NCBI GenBank assembly: GCA_017999235.1 | Contig: JAGOBN010000206.1 | Location: 1 to 7,058, forward strand | Reading direction: 5' to 3' | DNA length: 7,058 nt | Source of the DNA: Anaerolineales bacterium | GTDB lineage: Bacteria; Chloroflexota; Anaerolineae; Anaerolineales; UBA6663 | Shown here: positions 1-6,000 of the stretch, piece after piece | Layout: every line of letters starts with the position of its first letter | Numbering within the stretch: the first letter of the stretch is position 1 | Made by a program: the position numbers and the translations under genes | Notes under the pieces: model-generated | What the model was told of the DNA's origin: nothing | The model's input: the letters and a program-made list of their open reading frames with translations, nothing else | Databases searched by the model: none

Positions 1-266
1 AGGCTTTGACGATTAAGGAACTGCGGCGCGGCAACCTGATCGAGGCCGTGGCCTTCTACCACGCCTTTACCCTGCGGCCGCTGGTGGAGGCGCTGCGGAT
101 GGCGCACTGTCCGGCGCGCTACAACTTCCACACGCGCTATGTGTATTACGATCTGCCGGCGGCGGTGGCGCGGCGGTTGGAGCCGCTGTTTTTGCCCGGC
201 GACGCGGCGGATTTGGAGCGCAAGCGCGCCGAGGCGGAAACCTGGTTCGGGGAGCTGTTGCGGTAG
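1..266 (+). CDS. C-terminal end of a probable nucleotidyltransferase-domain protein (partial, 5' end outside window)
   Basis: The frame is open from the left edge and ends with TAG at 264-266, giving about 87 residues. A TTG at position 6 could be read as a start, but the frame continues upstream of it and no ribosome binding site can be seen, so this is most likely the tail of a longer gene. The tail is rich in Arg and aromatic residues, with the segments RRGNLIEAVAFYHAF, PARYNFHTRYVYYDLP and a final charged helix (DLERKRAEAETWF). This resembles, from memory, the helical C-terminal part of bacterial proteins with an N-terminal aminoglycoside-adenylyltransferase-like nucleotidyltransferase domain. 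The catalytic GS-x-D motif would lie upstream and cannot be checked here. It ends four bases before the stop of the convergent feoA. That the frame is coding is fairly certain from its codon use; the family call is moderate. Confidence 0.5.
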   Translation, partial: ALTIKELRRGNLIEAVAFYHAFTLRPLVEALRMAHCPARYNFHTRYVYYDLPAAVARRLEPLFLPGDAADLERKRAEAETWFGELLR

Positions 267-270
267 GTGG

Positions 271-495
271 TTAGAGCGGCTGGACCCAGATTTCGCCCGC
301 GATGTCGGGGTCCACGGCCAGCTCGGTCTCGCCGACGCGGAAGACCAGCACCGGGGCCAGCTGCTGCAGGGTCACGGCGCAGCCGGCCCCCAGGCCAAAG
401 GCGCCCAGCCGGCTGAGGCGGGCGGGGTTGAGCGAGCGCAGTTCCACCACGCGCGCGGATTGGCCGGGTTGCAGCTGGTGCAGGGGGATGCTCAT
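271..495 (-). CDS. feoA: FeoA, small cytosolic component of the Fe2+ uptake system
   Basis: This 74-residue protein is the usual size of a stand-alone FeoA, an SH3-like beta-barrel that associates with FeoB and supports Fe(II) import. Family features seen: an N-terminal LHQLQPGQSARVVEL segment matching the first strands, a central LSRLGAFGLGAGCAVTL (family pattern: L-x-x-L-G-hydrophobic-x-x-G-x-x-V), and a closing strand pair, FRVGETELAVDPDIAGEIWV (family pattern: G-x-x-x-A-hydrophobic, then A-x-x-I-x-V). It is the last gene of the operon. Its ATG overlaps the TGA of the upstream Cys-rich gene by 4 bases (ATGA), which implies translational coupling. A GAGGAG Shine-Dalgarno-like site lies 11 bases upstream, inside the preceding gene. 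The order feoB - small gene - feoA is the reverse of the common feoA-feoB order. The family call is secure. Confidence 0.92.
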   Translation of the reverse strand: MSIPLHQLQPGQSARVVELRSLNPARLSRLGAFGLGAGCAVTLQQLAPVLVFRVGETELAVDPDIAGEIWVQPL

Positions 496-701
496 GGGGC
501 GGGAGACTCCTCGGCTGGCCGGGCCGGCCAGAGGCGGCGCAGCGCGCGCGCCAGGTTGGATTGCCGCTCGTCCACTTGCTGGTAGCCGCAGTGCGGGCAG
601 CAGATCAGGTGGCAGCCTTGCAGCGCGGCCAGGGGACAGCCGGCGTGGCAGGCGCTCTGGGTGTCATCAAACTCGGCTTGGCAGAGGGGACAGCGCCGCA
701 T
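492..701 (-). CDS. Small eight-cysteine (zinc-ribbon or rubredoxin-like) protein of the feo operon, function unknown
   Basis: This 69-residue protein has no signal peptide or membrane segment. Its first 40 residues hold eight cysteines: CPLC at 4-7, C18 and C22 (CHAGC), C30, C34-C35, and C38 (CCPHC at 34-38), with His19, His31 and His37 between them. The paired CxxC knuckles at 4-7 and 35-38 look like a zinc ribbon or rubredoxin-type metal site. The inner CxxxC and GCHLIC could form a second site. The tail (from about 45) is Arg-rich and poorly conserved in appearance (LARALRRLWPARPAEE). The ATG directly follows the feoB TAA with no spacer, and the TGA overlaps feoA by 4 bases, so it is an integral operon member. 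It occupies the slot where some bacteria carry feoC, but no winged-helix pattern is visible, so I do not call it FeoC. I recall similar unnamed Cys-rich proteins beside feo genes, unverified. A role in delivering or sensing Fe(II), or in redox control of FeoB, is inference. Confidence 0.8.
   Translation of the reverse strand: MRRCPLCQAEFDDTQSACHAGCPLAALQGCHLICCPHCGYQQVDERQSNLARALRRLWPARPAEESPAP
507..512 (-). promoter_or_regulatory. Candidate ribosome binding site for feoA
   Basis: On the minus strand GAGGAG lies 11 bases before the feoA ATG, within the C-terminal codons of the preceding gene. The spacing is somewhat long. Together with the ATGA overlap it supports the chosen feoA start and suggests both de novo initiation and coupling. 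Confidence 0.5.
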
Positions 702-2678
702 TTAGAACGCCCCGCGCCAGAGCCGCAGCGCCCAGTTGAGCGCGGCGCCGACGGCGAACGCAAATGGGAAGACAAAGGCCACCACCCGCGCGCCGGTCCG
801 CAGGCCGTGCTCCTTGATGATCACCAGCACATTGGCGATGCACGGCACGAAGAGCGTGATGACCACCAGGCTGACCAGCAGCTGCGCGGCGTCCAGCCGG
901 CCGTCGCGCGCCAGCAGGAAGAGGCCGGCCGCGCCGTAATCGCGGCGCAGGAAGCCGATGATGAAGGCGCCGGTGGCCTCGGTCGGCAGGCCCAGGCCGC
1001 CGACAATCAGCGGGCTGGCCGCCTGCTCCAGCCAGCGCAGCGCGCCGGTGCGGTCCAGCGTGAACAAGACGAAGGTGCCCAGCAGGAACAGCGGCAGCAC
1101 TTCCTTCAAATACCACTCCAGCCGGGCCAGGGTCTTGATGAGCAGATTGCCGGCCTGCGGCCAGCGGATGGGCGGCAGTTCCAGGATGAAGTCCGAGCGC
1201 TGGCCGGGCAGCACGCGCGCCGCCAGCCAGCCCACGCCGAAGATCACGCCCAGCACAATCAGGCTCCAGACCGCCACGGCCGCCGGCGGCAGAAACGCGA
1301 TCATGCCCAGCAGCACGCCCAGCTGCGCCGAGCACGGCACGCCCAGCGCCAGCAGCAAGGTGACGATGACGCGGTCTTTGCGCGTGTCCAGGATGCGCGT
1401 GGTCAGCGTGGCCATGGTGTCACAGCCCAGGCCCAGCACCATCGGCAGCACCGCCTTGCCGTTCAGGCCCATGGCCTTGAAGGGCCGGTCCATCATCACC
1501 GCCAGACGCGGCAAGTAGCCGGAATCCTCCAAGATACCAAAGGCAAAGAAGAACGTCAGCACGATGGGCATGACGATGGCCAGCCCGTAGGTGAGGGCCA
1601 TGCTGATCAGGCCGTAGGGGCCGACCAGCAGATCGACGATTAAAGGGAACGGGATGAGCTGGACAACGGGGGTAATCAGCGGCACCAGCCACGCGCCAAA
1701 CACCGTGTCTTCCATCCAGCCCACCAGGGTGCCGGCCCCGAACTGGCCCACAAAGAGATACAGACCCGCCAGCACCGCCGCCAGGATGGGCCAGCCCCAG
1801 ACCGGATGCACGGCCAGCCGCCCCAGGCGTTCGGGCCAGGCCGGCGCCGCCGGCGGCGGCGTGGTCTGCAGCACTTGGCCGGCCAGACAGTCCACACAGC
1901 GCAGGCGCTGCTGGGTGATGATGTGGCCCAGCGGCTGCGCGTAGCGGGCCTGGGTCTCCGCGATCACGGCGCGCAGGGCGGGAGCATTGGCGCCGCCGCA
2001 GCGGGCCAGCAGGTCCTCATCCCCGGCCAGCAGCATCAGCGCCAGCGCGCGCGCGCCGGCCTGGCCGGCGGGCAGGAGGGTCGTGATCTGGGCGATGGCG
2101 TTTTCCAGTGCGCCGTCGTAATGGATCTGGTAGCCGGCCGGCCGGGCGACGTGGGCGGTCACATCGGCCGCGCTGTCCCCGGTCAGCCGCGCGCGGAGTT
2201 CGTCCACGCCCTGGCCGCGCACCGCCACGGTCTCAATCACCTCCGCGCCCAACACCTGGCCCAGCCGGGCCGCGTCCACGCGCAGGCCGCGGGCGCGGGC
2301 CTCATCCGTCATGTTCAGGTCGAGCAGGAAGGGCCGGCCCAGCTCCGCCAGCTGCACGGTGAGCAGCAGGCTGCGCCGCAGGTTGCGCGCATCCGCCACC
2401 TGCACCACCACGCGCGGCTCGCGCGCGAAGAGGATATCCCGCGTCACCCGCTCGTCGTCGGACCGGGCCAGCAGGGATTGCACGCCCGGCGTGTCAATCA
2501 GGGGGATGCCGGCCACGCGGCCAGCGCTGATCTCCACGGTGGTGCCGGGGAAATTTGAGACTTCAACATAACGGCCGGTCAGCGCGCCAAACAGCACGCT
2601 CTTTCCGACGTTGGGATTGCCCACCAAGATAATCGGGGCATCGGGGTCCAGAACCGGGGCGGGAGTGTGACACGTCAT
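702..2678 (-). CDS. feoB: FeoB, GTP-dependent ferrous iron permease
   Basis: This 658-residue inner-membrane Fe2+ transporter has an N-terminal G domain. G1 is GNPNVGKS (20-27), the switch region contains SNFPGTTVE (41-49), G3 is DTPG (62-65), G4 is NMTD (122-125; the family usually has NMMD), and a G5-like AVRGQGVDEL follows. A helical linker leads to a membrane part starting near residue 290 with two gate-type repeats. Core motifs are ILEDSGYLPR, GLGCDTMAT (Cys419), VPCSAQ (Cys449), FLRRDYGAAG and FVPCIAN (Cys613). The canonical GCNVPA-like motif is replaced by Cys-Asp-Thr-Met, as in an FeoB subtype I recall from Geobacter-like and Chloroflexota genomes. An unusual CVDC (261-264) lies just before the membrane domain. 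An upstream in-frame TTG at 2696 would add six residues; I prefer the ATG because neither has a convincing Shine-Dalgarno site and the added residues carry no family feature. It is the first gene of a three-gene operon. At 658 residues it is shorter than the E. coli protein (about 770). Confidence 0.97.
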   Translation of the reverse strand: MTCHTPAPVLDPDAPIILVGNPNVGKSVLFGALTGRYVEVSNFPGTTVEISAGRVAGIPLIDTPGVQSLLARSDDERVTRDILFAREPRVVVQVADARNLRRSLLLTVQLAELGRPFLLDLNMTDEARARGLRVDAARLGQVLGAEVIETVAVRGQGVDELRARLTGDSAADVTAHVARPAGYQIHYDGALENAIAQITTLLPAGQAGARALALMLLAGDEDLLARCGGANAPALRAVIAETQARYAQPLGHIITQQRLRCVDCLAGQVLQTTPPPAAPAWPERLGRLAVHPVWGWPILAAVLAGLYLFVGQFGAGTLVGWMEDTVFGAWLVPLITPVVQLIPFPLIVDLLVGPYGLISMALTYGLAIVMPIVLTFFFAFGILEDSGYLPRLAVMMDRPFKAMGLNGKAVLPMVLGLGCDTMATLTTRILDTRKDRVIVTLLLALGVPCSAQLGVLLGMIAFLPPAAVAVWSLIVLGVIFGVGWLAARVLPGQRSDFILELPPIRWPQAGNLLIKTLARLEWYLKEVLPLFLLGTFVLFTLDRTGALRWLEQAASPLIVGGLGLPTEATGAFIIGFLRRDYGAAGLFLLARDGRLDAAQLLVSLVVITLFVPCIANVLVIIKEHGLRTGARVVAFVFPFAFAVGAALNWALRLWRGAF

Positions 2679-2717
2679 CTTGCAAATGATCCGCAATTGT
2701 GGGCGCGCGCTCAGGAT

Positions 2718-2739
2718 AGGGCCGCCGCCGGCCGGCCCT
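2718..2739 (-). promoter_or_regulatory. GC-rich hairpin in the feoB 5' leader
   Basis: The arms AGGGCCG (2718-2724) and CGGCCCT (2733-2739) are perfect complements around an 8-base loop, ending about 40 bases before the feoB ATG. No U-run follows on the minus strand, so it is not a standard intrinsic terminator. It could affect leader stability or translation, or it may simply reflect the high GC content. Confidence 0.3.
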
Positions 2740-2825
2740 TAGTGCCACTTGTCATGCTTCCGAACGACAATCCGCCAAAATCGGTCATAAATCTCCCGCG
2801 TCAGTGATCGGACCGACTCAAGACC

Positions 2826-2869
2826 AGGTTTCCCGACAGCCAAACCTATTTATTTCACCTAAATTACCT
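2826..2869 (-). promoter_or_regulatory. Repeated AGGT elements, candidate metal-regulator operator for feo
   Basis: On the plus strand ACCT occurs at 2844-2847, 2857-2860 and 2866-2869, and AGGT at 2826-2829. AGGTTT (2826-2831) and AAACCT (2842-2847) form an inverted repeat with a 10-base spacer. Read on the minus strand, TTAGGT (2862-2857) equals the half-site of DtxR/IdeR boxes (TTAGGTTAG-type), but the next copy is in direct rather than inverted orientation. The elements overlap the candidate feoB promoter, where an iron-dependent repressor would be expected. The arrangement is seen in the sequence; the regulator identity is inference. Confidence 0.35.
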
Positions 2870-2876
2870 TGGGCAA
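2848..2876 (-). promoter_or_regulatory. Candidate feoB operon promoter
   Basis: On the minus strand, TTGCCC (2876-2871, 4 of 6 to TTGACA) is followed after 17 bases by ATAAAT (2853-2848), in the most AT-rich part of the window. The hexamer matches are modest (3 of 6 for the -10). The implied leader is about 160 bases and includes the GC-rich hairpin. I chose it for its spacing and local composition. Confidence 0.3.
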
Positions 2877-2889
2877 AGTGCTGATCGAG

Positions 2890-2899
2890 CCTGTACAGG
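2890..2899. promoter_or_regulatory. Perfect palindrome CCTGTACAGG upstream of the kinase promoter
   Basis: This ten-base perfect palindrome lies immediately before the candidate -35 of the plus-strand promoter. Its core TGTAC (2892-2896) recurs 18 bases downstream at 2910-2914, inside the promoter spacer. That layout would suit a dimeric regulator, but the regulator cannot be named from the sequence. Confidence 0.3.
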
Positions 2900-2901
2900 T
2901 C

Positions 2902-2930
2902 TTGAAATGTGTACGAAAGTGCCTCACAAT
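2902..2930 (+). promoter_or_regulatory. Candidate sigma-70 type promoter for the PAS kinase
   Basis: TTGAAA (2902-2907, 5 of 6 to TTGACA) and CACAAT (2925-2930, 4 of 6 to TATAAT) are separated by exactly 17 bases. Transcription would begin near 2937, leaving a leader of about 140 bases before the kinase ATG. It is the best promoter match I found on the plus strand of this region. Confidence 0.4.
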
Positions 2931-3069
2931 GCGCGGTGGTCTGTCGTCTTGAGCGCGCGGACTCCGCGGCGGCGGGTGGGTGGGGCGCTTCGGCCGCTGT
3001 GGTCCAGATTGGCCGCCCGGGAGGGCCTCCGCTCAGGGGCCGTTCACCGGGTTGGCTGGGTTGAGTTTT

Positions 3070-3073
3070 GGAG
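3070..3073 (+). promoter_or_regulatory. Ribosome binding site that sets the kinase start
   Basis: GGAG lies six bases before the ATG at 3080. An in-frame TTG at 3068 overlaps this site and has no such site of its own, so ATG 3080 is the preferred start. Confidence 0.65.
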
Positions 3074-3079
3074 ATCCCG

Positions 3080-6000
3080 ATGCCGCGTTCGTCCTCGCGC
3101 CCCACGCGCGCGCAATTGCTGGAAGAAAACGCCGCCCTGCGCGCCCAAATCGCCCACTTGGAAAACGCCGCGCCGGCGCGCGAAGACGCCTACCGCGTTT
3201 TGTTTGAGAACGCCCCCGTGGCCATCTCGCGCTCCGCGCCGGATGGGACTTTGCTCGAGGTTAATCCGGCCTTTGCCCAGCTGTTTGGCTATGCCACCCC
3301 CCAGGCGTTCCTGGCCGCCGGGCTGACCGGCGCGCAACTCTACGCCGACCCCGGCACCCGCGCGCGCTTGTTCGCGGCGGTGCGGGATCGGGCCGACATC
3401 CTGCGCGCCGAGGTTCAGTATCGCCGGCCGGATGGCACCGAGTTCCCGGGCCAGGTCACGGTGCGGGCCGTTCGGGATGCCGCGGGGCGGATCGCGCACC
3501 TGGAAGGTTTCATCGAGGACATCACCGACCGCTGGCAGGCCGAGGAAGCGCTGCGCGCGAGCGAAGCGGCGCTGCGCGCACTGTTTGACGCCGCCGGCGA
3601 CGCGCTCTTTCTGCTGGCTGTGGACGAGACCGTGCGGGCCGTGAACCACAGCGGCGCGGCGTGGCTGGGCCGGCCGCCGGTGGCGATCATCGGCCAGCCG
3701 TTTACGCGGCTGCTGACGGCCGAGGCCCGCGCCCACTTCCAGCCTTATCTGGCCCAGGCGCTGGCCGGCCGGGCGGCGCGCTTTGAAAGCGGATCGGCTG
3801 AACAGTGGTATGACCACAGCTTGTGCCCGGTCTTGGATGGGAGCGGCGCGGTTACCGGCGTGGCGATCCTGGCGCATGATCTGACCGAGCGCCGGCGGAT
3901 TGAGGCCGAGCTGCGCCGCAGTGAGCAAATCCACCGCAGCTTTATCGAGCATTCAAGCGATGGCTGCATTCTGACCGATGAGCACGGCCGGGTGCAGGAG
4001 TGGAACCCGGCCAGCGAACGGCTGACCGGTCTGCCGCGGGAGGCCGTGCTCGGCCAGCCGTCTTGGGAGGTGCAGGCGCGCCTGATGCCGGCGGCTTTTC
4101 AGTCGCCGGCCAGCATCGCGAGCTTGCGCACCGCCATGCAAGACGTGCTCCGCACGGGGCAGGCGCCGTTTCTGGGCCAGGCGTTGGAGCGGCCCTTTCA
4201 ACGCGCGGATGGCGAAGCGCGCTTTGTCCGGCAGATGGCTTTTGCCATTCCCACCGCGGCCGGCTACTGGCTGGGAAGCACCACCAGCGACATCACCGAG
4301 CGGCAGCGCGCCGAAGCGGCGCTGCGCGAGAGCGAGACGCAATACCGGCTGTTGTTCGACCACCTGCACGAAGGCTTTGCCCTGCACGCGGTCATCACCA
4401 ACGCCGAGGGCCAGGTGGTGGATTTCCGCATCCTCGACGCCAACCAAGCGTATGAACGGCACACCGGCCGCCGGCCGGCCGAGGTGATCGGCCGCACCAT
4501 GCTGGAACTGTACCCGGCGACGGAGCCGGCCATGATTGCGCGCTACGGCGCGGTGGCGGTGGACGGTGAGCCGCGCACCTGGGAGTTTTTTTCCGAGGCC
4601 TATCAGCGCTACTTGCGCGTCCACGCTTTTTCGCCGCAGCCGGGTTATTTTGCGACCACGTTTGAAGACATCACCGCCTCCCAACTGGCCGAGGCGCGCC
4701 TGCGCCGCTTCTGGGATCTGCCCCTGATCGGCATGGCCATCACCTCGCCCGACCGCCGGATTTTGGAGATCAACCAGAAGGGCGCGGAGATGCTGGGCTA
4801 TACGCCCGCCGAGCTGGCCGGCGCCAGCTGGGTGGACCTCTCCCATCCGGATGATGTGGCCGAAAACACGCGGCTCTTGGCGCAGACGCTGGCCGGCATC
4901 ACCGACGAATACCAGATGGACAAGCGCTTCTTCCGCAAGGACGGGGCGCTGCTTTACGCGCACGTCGCCGCCCGGTGCGTCCGCCGCGCCGATGGCGTAG
5001 TGGACCATCTGGCGCTGATCGTCGAGGATATCACCGACCGCCAGCGCGCCGACGCCCAGCTCCAGGCCAGTGAGGAGCGCTACCGGCAATTGGTGGAGAA
5101 TTCGCCCGACCTGGTGTACGAGTACGCGCCCCAGAGCGGCGGCGTGTTTTATTCAGCCCGGACCGCGGCGGTGCTGGGCTACCCGTTGGAGACGCTCTAC
5201 GCCAATCCGAGCCTGTGGCATGACTCGATCCACCCGGAAGACCTGCCGCGCGTGGACGCCAATGTGGAGGCCTTCACCCAGGGTCGGCCGTTCGAAGTGG
5301 AATACCGCATCCGGGATGCGCGCGGCGAGTGGCATTGGTTCCTCGACCGGTCAATCGGCGCCCGCACCTCGACGGCCGGCCTGATCGTGCGCGGCCTGGC
5401 CACCGACATCACCGACCGCAAGCGCCTGGAAGCTGAATTGCAGACCGAGCGCGACTTCGCGCTCTCGATCATGAATGCGATGGGCCAGGGGCTGACCGTC
5501 ACCGATGATCAGATGCGGTTTGAGTACATCAACCCGGCCTATGCCGCTTTCACGGGCTACCAGCCGCAAGACTTGCTGGGCCAAACCCCGCTGGCGGTGA
5601 CCGTGGCCGCCGACCAGGCTGGGCTGGAGCGCTCGTGGGCGGAACGGCAGGCCGGCAAAACCACCACGTATGAGAGCCGGTTGCGCCATGCTGACGGCCG
5701 GGTGGTGGAGGTGCTCATCACGGGCTCTCCGCGCTGGCGCGATGGCCGGGTCCAGGGCACCATCGCCGTCATCACCGACCTGACCGAGCGCCAACAGGCG
5801 GAGCGCGCCGTGCGCGAGGAACGGGTCCGGCTGCGCGCGCTGATCGCGGCCAGCCGCGACGGCCTGGCCCTGATCGGCACGGACCGGCAAGTGTATGTGG
5901 TGAATGAGCCCGCTCTGCGCTATCTCAATCTGCCGGGTCAACCCGCCGATTGGGAAGGCCGGGCGCTCACCGACGCCCTGCGGATGATGCTGGACCAGGC

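Larger units (their letters stand above)
2679..3079. other. Divergent intergenic regulatory region between feoB and the PAS kinase
   Basis: This 401-bp stretch without a convincing gene separates two units transcribed away from each other. From left to right it holds a GC-rich hairpin in the feoB leader (2718-2739), a mixed-composition stretch (about 2740-2825) with no clear site, an AT-rich patch with ACCT/AGGT repeats (2826-2869, only 8 G/C in the 30 bases 2841-2870), the palindrome CCTGTACAGG, a plus-strand promoter candidate (2902-2930), and a G-rich leader of about 140 bases before the kinase start. Short open frames here have no recognisable product or codon signature. Confidence 0.8.

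Noticed and set aside
139..739. Plus-strand open frames across feoA and the Cys-rich gene
   Set aside because: They give Arg/Ala/Gly-rich sequences without motifs, while the minus strand carries FeoA and a coherent eight-Cys protein with coupled starts and stops.
561..1643. Plus-strand open frame of 360 codons opposite feoB
   Set aside because: Its translation is a low-complexity Gln/Arg/His/Ala-rich string typical of the antisense of a GC-rich gene. feoB on the other strand has every family motif.
1806..2558. Plus-strand open frame of 250 codons opposite the FeoB G domain
   Set aside because: It is an antisense shadow: Gln/His/Ala/Gly-rich, no family pattern, and it overlaps the GTPase motifs of feoB completely.
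2679..2696. TTG at 2696 as the feoB start
   Set aside because: It adds only six residues without family support and has no visible Shine-Dalgarno site. The ATG at 2678 is simpler, though the choice is not certain.
3068..3079. TTG at 3068 as the kinase start
   Set aside because: It overlaps the GGAG ribosome binding site that serves the ATG at 3080 with ideal spacing.
2818..3326. Short open frames on both strands in the divergent intergenic region
   Set aside because: They lack recognisable products, run through promoter-like AT-rich sequence or into the kinase gene out of frame, and have no convincing ribosome binding sites.
4460..4485. Runs of GGCCGG/GCCGGCC as possible repeats or uptake-type motifs
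   Set aside because: These occur throughout the window in coding sequence and follow from frequent Ala, Gly, Arg and Pro codons at high GC. No regular spacing or orientation was seen.
3953..5089. Minus-strand open frame of 378 codons within the kinase gene, and a similar one at 5351-6445
   Set aside because: Both lie opposite clear PAS and HisKA coding sequence and have the composition of reverse-frame translation. Such long antisense frames are expected at high GC content.
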